Of a stretch of DNA of 64,000 nt, positions 7,881-16,284 are shown in pieces; position 1 is the stretch's first letter; every line of letters begins with the position of its first letter. Origin of the DNA: Halobaculum sp. XH14 (GTDB lineage Archaea; Halobacteriota; Halobacteria; Halobacteriales; Haloferacaceae); the NCBI RefSeq assembly GCF_032116555.1, contig NZ_CP134949.1, positions 2,046,001 to 2,110,000 of the forward strand. The letters are read 5' to 3'. A program made the translations under genes and the position numbers. The notes beneath the pieces were generated by a model. That model made no database searches. It worked only from the letters and a program-made list of their open reading frames with translations, and was not told the DNA's origin.

Positions 7881-8648
7881 TCATCGGTGCGGTTCGGGCA
7901 ACAGCGCGTCGAACGGTCGTTCCGCGAGCCAGCCGACGAGCGCGTCCAGTTCGCTCACGGACTGCTCGTACAGCTTCCGGCCCTTCTCGGCGGTGCCCTC
8001 GGTCGGGCGACCGACCGCGCCCGACTCGGTGAAGTCCGCGGCGTCGAAGCCGACCCGCGCGCCGTGGACCGTCTCCCCCCACGAGTCCGCAGCGCCCTCC
8101 TCGGCGTCCCGAAGCGCCGACTCCCGGACGAGCTCCTCGGCCAGGTGGGCGATCATCGCGGTCTCCATCGCGTCGGCGTGGCCGATGCCCGACTGGTCGA
8201 ACAGCTCCTCGTCGAGGCCGTCGAGGCTCGACCACCAGTTCCAGGGCGCGGCGAACGCGACGCGCTCGTCACGGAGCCGGCGGGCCGCACGCGAGAGCGC
8301 GTCCGCGTTGCCGCCGTGGCCGTTGGCGACGACGAGCTTTCGGACGCCGTGGCTCGCGACGGAGGCGAGGATCTCGCCGACGTAGTCCTCGAACGTCTCG
8401 GGTTCGGCCCAGAGCGTCCCGTCGAACTGCCGGTGGTGGGCCGAGACGCCGACCGGAACCGTCGGGAGGACGACGGCGTCCTCGCGGTCGAGCCCGCGCG
8501 CGACGGCCTCCGCGGCGAGGAAGTCGGTGCCCAGCGGGAGCGCGGGGCCGTGCTGTTCGACCGAGCCGGTGGGGAGGACGGCGACCTCGACCTCGTCCTC
8601 GAACAGGTCGCCCGCCTCCGTGGTCGTCCGCTCGTGCAGGAGTCGCAT
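7881..8648 (-). CDS. Creatininase family amidohydrolase
   Basis: A 255-residue protein starting MRLLHERTTTEAGD. Landmarks are LPTGSVEQHGPALPLGTDF with Glu, His and Asp metal ligands near residues 28-46, NGHGGNADALSRAARR at about 110-125, and a GHADAMETAM segment with further ligands. This is the two-metal creatininase fold. In archaea the fold includes ArfB, the formamide hydrolase of flavin and F420 synthesis, and related amidohydrolases. The choice between these cannot be made here. The start at 8648 is preferred over one eight codons upstream, because the conserved family alignment begins here. Probably in an operon with the FAD oxidoreductase. Confidence 0.8.
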   Translation of the reverse strand: MRLLHERTTTEAGDLFEDEVEVAVLPTGSVEQHGPALPLGTDFLAAEAVARGLDREDAVVLPTVPVGVSAHHRQFDGTLWAEPETFEDYVGEILASVASHGVRKLVVANGHGGNADALSRAARRLRDERVAFAAPWNWWSSLDGLDEELFDQSGIGHADAMETAMIAHLAEELVRESALRDAEEGAADSWGETVHGARVGFDAADFTESGAVGRPTEGTAEKGRKLYEQSVSELDALVGWLAERPFDALLPEPHR

Positions 8649-8941
8649 GTCCGAGCCTCCGCGGGGAGCCACTTAGCCGGTCGGGTGGTGGTTGGTCGCG
8701 GTGGTGGTTGGTCGCGGTGGTGGTTGGTCGCGGGAGAACCGACCGGCCGGCCGCGGCGAGCGCGCGCGAAGAGTACGGGATAGTTTCCCGAGCGAGCCTG
8801 CGAGTGAAGGTGCGTACCGAGGAACCGCCCGAGTGAAGGGTGAAGCCGCGGTTCGTCGTCGGACGGGACCGAACGGGGCTGCCGTGTCGTGTCGGCGTCC
8901 GCGGGGACTACCTCCGCCCGCACTCGTCCGAGGGGTAGCGA
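8649..8941. other. Intergenic region with tandem repeats
   Basis: About 290 gene-free bases. A block of three 16-bp tandem repeats lies at 8685-8732. The remainder is GC-rich with short fragments reminiscent of the dispersed repeat (AGCGAGCCTGCGAGTGAAGG). No coding signal. Confidence 0.5.
8685..8732. repeat. Three perfect 16-bp tandem repeats
   Basis: GTGGTGGTTGGTCGCG is repeated exactly three times (8685-8700, 8701-8716, 8717-8732). The unit is G/T-rich on the plus strand, unlike its surroundings. It lies just upstream of the creatininase-type gene start. Confidence 0.9.
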
Positions 8942-9184
8942 TCAGTCCCGCCCGACGAGCACGTACAGCAGCGCCACCGCCGGCGCGCCGACGATCCACG
9001 CGAACAGGCCGGCGATCACCGTCGCGATCGCCCAGACGATCGCGCTGTCGTTGCCACGCGCCGTCGCGTCCTGATACACCCAGTAGGCGACGCCGATCGG
9101 GATGAGGAGCCCGAAGACGCCGAACATGAGGAAGATGATGAGCAGTTCCGGGCCGCCGGGGATCGCACCGAAGAGGGGAACCAT
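8942..9184 (-). CDS. Small two-helix membrane protein (paralogue 1)
   Basis: An 80-residue protein beginning MVPLFGAIPGGPELL, with one hydrophobic segment at about 15-35, a polar YWVYQDATARGNDS loop, and a second helix (IATVIAGLFAWIVGAPAVALLYVL). It is clearly related to the neighbouring 74-residue protein (shared PGG-x-ELL, Y-x-Y-x-DA-x-x-R and WA motifs). The family resembles haloarchaeal small membrane proteins related to the PLDc N-terminal type; function unknown. The reading frame stays open for 71 codons upstream, so a longer 151-residue product is possible (see 9185-9397). Confidence 0.7.
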   Translation of the reverse strand: MVPLFGAIPGGPELLIIFLMFGVFGLLIPIGVAYWVYQDATARGNDSAIVWAIATVIAGLFAWIVGAPAVALLYVLVGRD

Positions 9185-9397
9185 GTCAGGACCGTGCCAC
9201 GGCCTCCCCATCAACGTTACCGTTCGATCCCGTCCTCGTCCCGACCGCCCACGGCCGGCGACGACGTGGAGAGTTCCGACCACGAACCCGGAGAGGATCG
9301 AGCCGAGTCCGGCGACGCGGACAGCCGGGACGAGCCTGAACGGCAACTCGGTCGCGAGCGTTCCGCCGCCGAGCAGCGCGCCGAAGAGCGGGACCAC
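9185..9397 (-). other. Possible N-terminal extension or separate small membrane ORF
   Basis: This region is in frame with the 80-residue gene and encodes two further hydrophobic stretches (VPLFGALLGGGTLATEL and VAGLGSILSGFVVGTLHVVAG) before an arginine-rich linker. Its GTG start gives MVPLFGALLGG, echoing the MVPLFGAIPGG of the downstream protein. It could be an extension, a fused extra gene or chance. I favour the short product because of its better family match. Confidence 0.35.
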
Positions 9398-9437
9398 GGT
9401 CGCTCGCCCCGCCGACCGGACGAAATCGGGCGGTGGG

Positions 9438-9662
9438 CTACCGCCTGACGACGACGAGGTAGTAGATCACGTACGCGACGAGGAACCCGACGAGCGAGAG
9501 CAGCAGCGACGCGACGGCCATGCCCACCGCCCACAGCGCCGCGTTGTCGGTCCGCCTGCTCGCGTCGCGGTAGATGAAGTAGCCGACGACGAGCGCGATG
9601 ACCACGTTGAACACGAGCAACTCCACGCCGCCGGGAATCTGCAGCATCGCGCCGGTGAGCAT
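9438..9662 (-). CDS. Small two-helix membrane protein (paralogue 2)
   Basis: A 74-residue protein starting MLTGAMLQIPGGVELLVF. It has a first helix through VVIALVVGYFIY, a basic loop RDASRRTDNAAL, and a second helix MAVASLLLSLVGFLVAYVIYYL. The shared motifs with the 80-residue neighbour (PGG-x-ELL, Y-x-Y-x-DAS-x-R, WAVG versus WAIA) show a tandem duplication. Family function is unknown. Same strand as paralogue 1, separated by about 250 bases. Confidence 0.75.
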   Translation of the reverse strand: MLTGAMLQIPGGVELLVFNVVIALVVGYFIYRDASRRTDNAALWAVGMAVASLLLSLVGFLVAYVIYYLVVVRR

Positions 9663-9734
9663 GGTCGTGTCCTCGGCCGGCCGACGGAAATAGTCGGTGG
9701 CCGAGGGGACCGCGTCGGGCCGGCTTAGCCGGTC

Positions 9735-10706
9735 TCAGTCCAGGACCGTCGCGGGGTCGGTCAGGTCGGCGCTCATCACGAAGTCCGGTTCCCCCGAGAC
9801 GGGGAAGCGGGCGGCGGCGACGTCGCTCACCCAGCGGGCACCCTCCGGGATCAGGACGCGGGTGTTGTCCAGGCCCGCCTCGCCCGCGTCGCGTGCGACC
9901 GCCCGGAGGATCGCCCCGGCCGCCGCGGGCGTCTCCCACGCGCCGACGCCGTAGATTCCCCAGGTCTCGACCTCGCCGTCGTCGGTCTCGCGTTCGTAGT
10001 CGTACGCGCGGTAGCTGAACCCGCGCGTGCCGCCCTCGTCCCGCGCGACGAACAGTCGGTCGTCCTCGGCCGCCGCGCGGAGTTGCTCGCGGCGCAGTTC
10101 CGAGCAGGCCCAGGACTCGTTCGCGTCCATCGCCAGCCCGCGGAGGTGCGTGCGGGCGTCGCTGTCGGTCCACCAGGCCCACGCGGCCGCGGGGTCCGCA
10201 GTCACCTCGACGTCGGGCGTTCCGCCTCCCTTGGGGGTCGCGTCCGGGTCGGGGTCCGGCTGTGCCCAGCGGAACTCGGTCGCCGGCCTGAAGCCGACCG
10301 CGCGCGACTGGCCGAGGCCGGCGACGTTCCACGAGAACACCATGTTCCGGCAGACCGCCGCGCCCCGCTCGCGCGCCCAGTCCATGAGCGCGGCCGAGAG
10401 CGACGGGGAGAGCCCCTCGCCGCGGTAGTCCGGGTTGACGCGCATCCCCTGGGCCCACGCCTCGGTGTCGGTGAGCATGGCGCCCTGGATGACGCCGGCG
10501 ACGTCGTCGCCGTCGTCGACGTCGATGACGAACGTGCGCTGGTCGGGGCCGTCGGTCTCCACCCAGTGGCCGAACACGTCCGGGAGGTAGTCGCCGTGCC
10601 GGTCGCCCCAGGTGTCCCGCGTGAACGAGACGACCGCGGCCTCGTCGTCGGCCCTGGCCTGCCGGACGACGAACTCGCGGTTCGGCGTCCGGTCGCTCAC
10701 GCCCAT
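9735..10706 (-). CDS. GNAT family N-acetyltransferase
   Basis: A 323-residue protein starting MGVSDRTPNREFVVRQAR. Residues about 12-150 form a GNAT domain; the acetyl-CoA loop is MRVNPDYRGEGLSPSLSAAL (R-G-E-G pattern) and is followed by an NMVFSWNVAGLGQSRAVGF beta-alpha end typical of the fold. The second half (from about 165) looks like a degenerate second GNAT-like domain. The acyl acceptor is unknown. The start lies inside the last codons of gatD (10-base overlap), so it is translationally coupled to and probably co-transcribed with gatD. Confidence 0.8.
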   Translation of the reverse strand: MGVSDRTPNREFVVRQARADDEAAVVSFTRDTWGDRHGDYLPDVFGHWVETDGPDQRTFVIDVDDGDDVAGVIQGAMLTDTEAWAQGMRVNPDYRGEGLSPSLSAALMDWARERGAAVCRNMVFSWNVAGLGQSRAVGFRPATEFRWAQPDPDPDATPKGGGTPDVEVTADPAAAWAWWTDSDARTHLRGLAMDANESWACSELRREQLRAAAEDDRLFVARDEGGTRGFSYRAYDYERETDDGEVETWGIYGVGAWETPAAAGAILRAVARDAGEAGLDNTRVLIPEGARWVSDVAAARFPVSGEPDFVMSADLTDPATVLD

Positions 10707-11956
10707 GGCTTCGACTCCTCGGTCAGTTCGCCGGCGAGGTTCCGCCCCATCGCCTCGGCGGGGTTCTCGACGTTGGCGAGCGCCCACATCAGCTTCACCT
10801 TCGCCGTCCCCGGGAGGGTGTCACCCGCCTCCACGACGCCAGCGTCCAGCAGGTCCCGACCGGTGTCGTACACGCGGACACAGACCCGGCCCTCGAGACA
10901 CTGGCTCGTCATGGCGACCGTCGCGCCCCCGTCGACGAGTTCGGCGAGCCGCGGGATGCGATCGGTGTGGACGTGGCCGAGGCCGGTGCCCTCGATCACG
11001 ATGCCGGCCTTGCCGTCGAGGTAGTCGAAGGCGGCGGGGTCCATGCCGGGCGTGAACTTCACGAGTTCCACCGCGGGCTCGAGGTCGGGCGCGATGTGGA
11101 GGGCGCGCTCGCCGCGCTCCGCGTACGTCTTCCCGTCGGCGATGGTGACCGTCTCCGACTCGTAGTCGACGCGGCCGAGCGGTTCCGCCCCGACCGTCTC
11201 GAACGCGTCCCGGCGCGAGGTGTGGTTCTTCCGGACGCGCGTGCCGCGGTGGAGCGCACAGTGGTCGTCCGAGGGGGTCCCGTGCATGCAGACCATCACC
11301 TCGGCGCAGTCGGCCTTGGCGGCCTCGACCGCACAGACCGCGTTCATCACGTTGTCCGAGGAGGGCCGGTCCGCGGAGCGCTGGCTCCCGGTGAACACGA
11401 CGGGAACGGGCGTGTCGAGCATGAACGACAGGGCGGAGGCCGAGTACTGCATCGTGTCGGTGCCGTGCATCACGACGACGCCGTCCGCGCCGGCCTCGAT
11501 CTCCTCGTGGACCGCGCGAGCGAGGTCCGTCCAGATCCCGGGGTCCATGTTCTCCGAGAGGATGTTGGCGACGACGCGCCCGCGGTAGTTCGCCCGGCCG
11601 GCAAGGTCCGGGACGGCCCGGAGCACGTCCTCGGCGTCGAACTGGGCGGTGACCGCGCCGGTGCGGTAGTCGACCGTCGAGGCGATGGTGCCGCCCGTCG
11701 AGATGAGCGAGACGGTCGGCAGGTCCTCGTCGAAGGCGATCTCGGAGGCGTCGCCATCGTCCTCCTCCTCGTCGCCGACGGCGTGTGCGTCGCGTTCGAG
11801 TACGTCGACCGTCGCGTCAGCGCGGGCGATGCCGACGTTGTAGCCGCCCTCGAGCTTCACGACCAGGTGTTCCGCGTCCGAGGAGGGCATGAGGACGCCC
11901 TCGTCCGTCACGTCCGCGTGCGCGACGCGGACGCGGTCTCCGGGGCTCGGTGTCAT
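10697..11956 (-). CDS. gatD: Glutamyl-tRNA(Gln) amidotransferase subunit D
   Basis: A 419-residue protein from the ATG at 11956. The N-terminal beta domain (GDRVRVAHADVTDEGVLMP) specific to GatD precedes an L-asparaginase-type amidase. STGGTIAS (about 86-93) carries the catalytic threonine and HGTDTMQYSASAL (about 164-176) the second Thr/Asp set. SQCLEGRVCVRVYDTGRDLL is near the end. GatD releases ammonia from glutamine for GatE, which converts Glu-tRNA(Gln) to Gln-tRNA(Gln), the archaeal route. gatE is not in the window, as is usual in many archaea. A GTG/ATG ten codons upstream is possible but poorly conserved. Confidence 0.93.
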   Translation of the reverse strand: MTPSPGDRVRVAHADVTDEGVLMPSSDAEHLVVKLEGGYNVGIARADATVDVLERDAHAVGDEEEDDGDASEIAFDEDLPTVSLISTGGTIASTVDYRTGAVTAQFDAEDVLRAVPDLAGRANYRGRVVANILSENMDPGIWTDLARAVHEEIEAGADGVVVMHGTDTMQYSASALSFMLDTPVPVVFTGSQRSADRPSSDNVMNAVCAVEAAKADCAEVMVCMHGTPSDDHCALHRGTRVRKNHTSRRDAFETVGAEPLGRVDYESETVTIADGKTYAERGERALHIAPDLEPAVELVKFTPGMDPAAFDYLDGKAGIVIEGTGLGHVHTDRIPRLAELVDGGATVAMTSQCLEGRVCVRVYDTGRDLLDAGVVEAGDTLPGTAKVKLMWALANVENPAEAMGRNLAGELTEESKPWA

Positions 11957-12555
11957 GTCCGGGAGTGGTGCGGCGTCGGACTTCAAACTGCCCTTGTGGG
12001 TGTTCGGGGTCGGACCTGTTCGGGCGACCCGGCTTCATCGGCCGCGTTCGACTGACCGACGGTCGCGGTGGCGCGCGGCGGCCGCCCCTCGTGGGCGGCC
12101 AACTCGCGCGAGGGACGAGAAGCGCAGCGAACGAGCGAAGCGAGTGAGTGAGCATCGCAGGAGGCTGGGGAGGGCGAGGTGCGGTGCCGTGCGGTCGCGG
12201 TGCGGCCCGGGTGGGACTGAAAGGGGCCGCGGCTCTCGACGGGGGCGCGGACCGACGAGCACCGCAGGAAGGAGGTCGGAGGCCGAGTGACGAGGAGCAC
12301 AGCGGCCGCACCGAGTCGAGAGCCGCGGGGGCTTTCGAGGCAGCCGAAGTGACAACTCAACCATCACGGACGCAGAGTACCGCGGGGGGCTTTCTAGGGA
12401 TGCGGCACTGTAGCGGAACCAGCCAACTTGTCGACAGCCGCGGGGGCATTCGAGGCGATCGAAGCGAGGATCGAGCCTCGGCACCCAAGACACCGAGGCA
12501 TTCGAGGCGTGCGTCACAACGACCGAACCGAAAACACGACCACTGAGGACCAGCC
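11957..12555. other. Gene-free interval with repeat copy B
   Basis: About 600 bases between gatD and the symporter. Nearly all is repeat-derived: one reversed copy (12060-12340) followed by two or three extra copies of its outer terminus up to about 12510. No recognisable gene. Confidence 0.6.
12060..12510 (-). repeat. Dispersed intergenic repeat, copy B with stacked termini
   Basis: Read on the minus strand, the order is CCTCGAAAGCCCCCGCGG (12323-12340), CTCGACTCGGTGCGGCCGC, CTCCTC, GCGGTGCTCGTCGG, GCCGCGGCCCCTTTCAGTC + CCACCC, CCTCCCCAGCCTCCTGCG, CACTCGCTTCGCTCG and CCCTCGCGCGAG, matching copy C. Beyond the terminus, further diverged copies of the end occur at 12380-12399 and 12438-12454 and a fragment at about 12495-12509. 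This suggests repeated insertion or unequal recombination at one point. Confidence 0.75.
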
Positions 12556-14034
12556 CTAATCCGCGGAGACGCCGAACTTCGCGGCGTTCTCCTCGGCTGC
12601 CGGGGAACTGACCAGCGAGACGCCGACCGTCAACAGGAGGCCGAAGAGCATGCACCAGAGCGCGTAGTCCCACGTGAGATACGTCGCGGGGAGCGGGAGG
12701 AACACGTGGAGGAGGTAGAGGACATGCCCGCCGACGACGCCCGACGCGATCCCCCAGCGGGTCACCCCGCCCCAGTAGAGCGCGAGCAGCACGGGCAGCG
12801 TCAGTTGCGCGTAGCCGCCAAAGGCCGTGTCGCCGAGCGCGACGAGGAAGTTCAGCCCGGTGCCCGCACCGACGAACAGCGAGGCGAGGAACGTCAGCGC
12901 CGCGAACGCCGCGACGCCGACGCGGCCGATCCAGCCCTCGCGGGCGTCCGAGGCGTCGGGCGCCACGAACGGCCGGTAGAGGTCGCGGGTGAAGTACGAC
13001 GAGCCCGAGAGCAGCATCGAGTCCGAGGAGGACATCATCGCGGCCATCGCGCCCGCGATCACGAGCGCGGCGAACCAGACCGGAGTGTACTCGGTCAGCA
13101 GCGCCGGGATGACGTTGCCGCCCTCGGGAACCTGCACGCCGAGGCCCGCCGCCCACGTCCCGAGCAGGAACGTCGGCACGAACAGCAGCAGGACGAGCAC
13201 CGGCCAGAGCGCGAACGAGCGCTTCAGCGTCGCCGAGTCCCGGGCGATGAAGAACCGCTGGTTCACCTGCGGGAACATCGTCACGCCGAACGCGATGACG
13301 ACGGCCGTCGAGATGACGTACTGGGGGGAGTAGAGCCCGCCGCCCAGCGCGAGGAACTCGGGCCGGTTCGTCGCCAGCGCCGAGGAGACCGAACCCAGCC
13401 CGCCGGCCGCCGAGAGCACCCAGGCGACCGCGACCCAGACGACCCCGAGCATGAACAGCCCCTGGATCGTGTCGGTCCAGGCGACCCCGCGCATCCCCGC
13501 GAGCCCGACGTACAGCACCATGAACACGGTGATGAGCGCCGCGCCCGCCCAGTAGGGGACCGCGCCGTTCGTGAGCCCCGCGATGGCCTGGCCGGCGCCG
13601 ACCTGCTGGAGCATCACGTACGGGAACAGCCACAGGAGGCCGACGACGGCGACCAGCCCGCGAAGCGACTGCGAGCCGAACCGGTCGCCGAGCATCTCGC
13701 CCAGCGTCACGTAGCCGTGTTCCTGCCCGACGAGCCACTGCTTGTAGCCGATGACGTACCAGAGGATCGCGAACAGCACGCCGTCCATCAGCCCCATCAC
13801 GAGGATCCACTCGGGCCCCGCCGAGAACGCGACGTTGGGCCCGCCGAAGAACGTGAACGCCGAGAGCAGCGTGGCGAACGTCGTGAACAGCAGCACGACC
13901 GTCCCGACCGAGCGGCTGGCGAGGTAGTAGTCCTCCGCCGTGCGCTCGGTGAGCCGGTAGGCCAGCAGGCCGATGGCGAGCGCGACGAGCAGGTAGCCGA
14001 TGACGATCCCCAGCGAGACCGCCAGGTCAGCCAC
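12556..14034 (-). CDS. Sodium:solute symporter family permease
   Basis: A 492-residue protein with about 13 hydrophobic segments, characteristic of the SSS/SLC5 fold. The N-terminus holds AEDYYLASRSVGTVVLLFTTFATLLSAFTF, the classic first-repeat sodium-site region. SSSDSMLLSGSSYFTRDLYR near residue 340 is the family signature. It resembles pantothenate/proline-type SSS members. It overlaps the small DUF3311 gene by eight bases. A small membrane partner next to an SSS transporter is a common arrangement. The substrate cannot be determined from sequence. Confidence 0.85.
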   Translation of the reverse strand: MADLAVSLGIVIGYLLVALAIGLLAYRLTERTAEDYYLASRSVGTVVLLFTTFATLLSAFTFFGGPNVAFSAGPEWILVMGLMDGVLFAILWYVIGYKQWLVGQEHGYVTLGEMLGDRFGSQSLRGLVAVVGLLWLFPYVMLQQVGAGQAIAGLTNGAVPYWAGAALITVFMVLYVGLAGMRGVAWTDTIQGLFMLGVVWVAVAWVLSAAGGLGSVSSALATNRPEFLALGGGLYSPQYVISTAVVIAFGVTMFPQVNQRFFIARDSATLKRSFALWPVLVLLLFVPTFLLGTWAAGLGVQVPEGGNVIPALLTEYTPVWFAALVIAGAMAAMMSSSDSMLLSGSSYFTRDLYRPFVAPDASDAREGWIGRVGVAAFAALTFLASLFVGAGTGLNFLVALGDTAFGGYAQLTLPVLLALYWGGVTRWGIASGVVGGHVLYLLHVFLPLPATYLTWDYALWCMLFGLLLTVGVSLVSSPAAEENAAKFGVSAD

Positions 14035-14248
14035 GGTCCACCTCGAGGTCGACGCCGCGGTCCCACGCGCCGCGGGTGAAGCCGTAGAACGTCACCGACG
14101 CCACCGCCATCCAGCCGACGTGCCACCAGAGCCAGACGGGAAGCCCGGCGACGGTCGTCGCGTCGCCCCACAGGAACCAGGGCACCGCGAGCGCCACCAG
14201 CACCGCGAACGCGAGTACCCACAGGAAGTCCGTTCGATTACGGGTCAT
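14027..14248 (-). CDS. DUF3311-type small membrane protein
   Basis: A 73-residue protein with two membrane helices (LWVLAFAVLVALAVPWFLW and VWLWWHVGWMAVASVTFYGF) and a short acidic tail. The aromatic-rich WFLWGD...PVWLWWH pattern matches DUF3311, small subunits regularly encoded with SSS symporters. It is the promoter-proximal gene, with the symporter start inside its end. Confidence 0.75.
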   Translation of the reverse strand: MTRNRTDFLWVLAFAVLVALAVPWFLWGDATTVAGLPVWLWWHVGWMAVASVTFYGFTRGAWDRGVDLEVDRG

Positions 14249-14354
14249 CGAAGCGTGATTGCCGCGTCCACCCCCTAAGTGTTACCCTTCGTTCTCCGTA
14301 TGCCGGTATCGAAGACAAATTTTCTTCAACCTGGCGAGTGTGGTGGAACACTGG

Positions 14355-14361
14355 CTTTATG
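14355..14361 (+). promoter_or_regulatory. TATA box of the GT81-like gene
   Basis: CTTTATG is centred 29 bases before the ATG at 14387, compatible with a leaderless transcript. Just upstream, 14311-14327 is an AT-rich imperfect palindrome (GAAGACAAATTTTCTTC) in the divergent region shared with the symporter operon. Confidence 0.6.
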
Positions 14362-14386
14362 CGGCGAACGGCCGGACGTGGGCGTG

Positions 14387-15568
14387 ATGGAGTACGTGCA
14401 GGAGCGCGTCGCGACGCTCCACGAGTTCGACGCGGGGGCCGGGACGGGCCGGGGCTCGGGGGCCGGCGGCGGATCGACGACGGGGGGTTCGGCGACCCCG
14501 GCGGGCACGACCGCGGGCGGGAAGTCGTGGTCGCTGCCGACCGGGCGAACCGCCGTCGTCGTCCCGATGACCGAGCAGGAGTACCCCGGACTCGCCGCCG
14601 AGCGAGTGCTCGGGGAACTGGAGTCGCTCGACCTCGGGCGGGTCGTGGTCCCGCTGCGCGCCTCGCCCGACCGCGTCGGTGCCGTGCGCGACTGGCTCGA
14701 CGGCTTCGACCTGCCGCTGGAGCTCCTCTGGTGTGACGGCCCGCGCCTCGGCGACCTGCTGGCCGACGCCGGCGTCGACGGCGACCGCGGGAAGGGGCGC
14801 GACGTCTGGCTCGCGCTCGGGCGCGCGCTCGCCGAGGACTACGTGGTCGTCCACGACGCGGACACCACCTCCTACTCGCGCGAGTACGTCCGCCGCCTGC
14901 TGTTCCCGCTCGCCCACGGCTACGACTTCTCGAAGGGGTACTACGCCCGCATCGAGGAGGGGAAGCTGTACGGCCGCCTGTTCCGGCTCTTCTACGCACC
15001 GCTGGTTCGCGCGCTCCGGGACGAACACGACGACGCGCTGCTCGCGTACCTCGACTCGTTCCGCTACGCGCTCGCCGGCGAGTTCGCGGCGACGGCCGAG
15101 GTGGCGGCCGCCATGCGCGTCCAGCGAACGTGGGGACTGGAGGTCGGAACCCTCGCGGACGCGTTCGCCACGGCGGGGTTCGACGGGTCGGCACAGGTCG
15201 ACCTGGGGAGCTACGCGCACGACCACCGCGCGGTCTCCGGGCCGACCGGGCTCTCCGACATGAGCGAGTCCGTCGGCGCGGCGCTGCTGCGCGCGGTCGA
15301 GGAGCGGGGCGTCACCCCCGACTACGGGACGCTGCGCGCACGATACCGCTCGGTCGCCGACTCGTTCGTCCGGGCGTACGGCGCGGACGCGGCGTTCAAC
15401 GGGTTCGAGTACGACGCGGCGGGGGAACGTGAACAGATCGAGACGTACGCCGAGGCGGTCGGTCCGCCCCGGGAGGACGCCCGCCTCCCGCCCTGGACCG
15501 ACGCGCCCGTCGACCCCGACGACGTGCTGGCGGCCGCGGCCGAGGACGTCGCCGCGGTCACGACCTGA
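14387..15568 (+). CDS. GT81-like glycosyltransferase (glucosyl-3-phosphoglycerate synthase type)
   Basis: A 393-residue protein starting MEYVQERVATLHEF. A low-complexity Gly/Ser/Thr linker at about 18-46 precedes a GT-A domain: TAVVVPMTEQEYPGL, the DxD motif in VVVHDADTTSYSREYV (about 153-168), then YDFSKGYYARIEEGKLYGRL and GLEVGTLADAF. These are landmarks of GpgS/MpgS-like enzymes that transfer sugar from a nucleotide donor to phosphoglycerate for compatible solutes or glycolipid precursors. The acceptor is inferred only from family. The TATA box spacing supports this ATG over upstream alternatives. Confidence 0.75.
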   Translation: MEYVQERVATLHEFDAGAGTGRGSGAGGGSTTGGSATPAGTTAGGKSWSLPTGRTAVVVPMTEQEYPGLAAERVLGELESLDLGRVVVPLRASPDRVGAVRDWLDGFDLPLELLWCDGPRLGDLLADAGVDGDRGKGRDVWLALGRALAEDYVVVHDADTTSYSREYVRRLLFPLAHGYDFSKGYYARIEEGKLYGRLFRLFYAPLVRALRDEHDDALLAYLDSFRYALAGEFAATAEVAAAMRVQRTWGLEVGTLADAFATAGFDGSAQVDLGSYAHDHRAVSGPTGLSDMSESVGAALLRAVEERGVTPDYGTLRARYRSVADSFVRAYGADAAFNGFEYDAAGEREQIETYAEAVGPPREDARLPPWTDAPVDPDDVLAAAAEDVAAVTT

Positions 15569-15658
15569 CGCCGTTCCCTCTGAGACTCGTGCCGGTCGCG
15601 TGCCGAGAGGCGCGGCCCCGACTGCAACGTTGAAGGGCCACGGTCGCACACTGGGTGC

Positions 15659-16258
15659 ATGGACCTGGACGGGGTCGCCCGCCACTCGCCGGTGACGGTC
15701 GCCGACGCCGAGGAGCGAGCGGCCGTGCTGGCCGCGGTCATCCACCGGAGCGGGGAGCCACACGTCCTGTTCACCAAGCGGGCCGAACACCTCAGCAGCC
15801 ACCCGGGCCAGATGAGTTTCCCCGGCGGCGGCGTCGAGTCGGTGGACGAGGACCTCGAGGCCACGGCGCTCAGGGAGGCCCGCGAGGAGATCGGCCTCGA
15901 GGCGCGCGAGGTCGACGTCGTCGGTCGGCTCGACGACGTGCCGACCGTCTCGGAGTTCGCGGTCACGCCGTTCGTCGGCACCGCACCCGACCGCGAGTAC
16001 CGGCCCAACGACGGGGAGGTCGCGGAGATCGCGCTGCTCGCCGTCTCGGACCTGATCGACCCGGCGAACTACGAGTCCGAGCGGCGCGACCACAGCCACT
16101 ACGGGCCCGTCCGCATCCACTTCTTCCACGTCGACGGCTACACGGTCTGGGGCGCGACCGGCCGGATGCTCGTCCAGTTGCTCGAACTCACCACGGACTG
16201 GCGGATGCCCGCGGAGGTCGACCGCGTCGTCGATCCGGACGCAGACCTGCCGCGGTGA
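15659..16258 (+). CDS. Nudix hydrolase, CoA diphosphatase (NudL-like)
   Basis: A 199-residue protein. The full Nudix box lies at 58-80 (G-x5-E...REAREEIGL). Directly before it comes LSSHPGQMSFPGGG at 45-58, which matches the UPF0035 signature of CoA pyrophosphatases that split CoA into 3',5'-ADP and 4'-phosphopantetheine. The C-terminal FFHVDGYTVWGATGRMLVQLLEL segment also fits that subfamily. It appears as a single gene, with only a weak TATA-like TTGAAG upstream. Confidence 0.85.
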   Translation: MDLDGVARHSPVTVADAEERAAVLAAVIHRSGEPHVLFTKRAEHLSSHPGQMSFPGGGVESVDEDLEATALREAREEIGLEAREVDVVGRLDDVPTVSEFAVTPFVGTAPDREYRPNDGEVAEIALLAVSDLIDPANYESERRDHSHYGPVRIHFFHVDGYTVWGATGRMLVQLLELTTDWRMPAEVDRVVDPDADLPR

Positions 16259-16284
16259 CGGGCAAGCCCGTTCGAAGACGAAGC

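Noticed and set aside
14311-14327. AT-rich palindrome GAAGACAAATTTTCTTC as a TrmB-like or other operator
   Set aside because: It does not match the TACT-N7/8-GAGTA form known for haloarchaeal TrmB, and no second copy was noticed; kept only as a note in the promoter entry.
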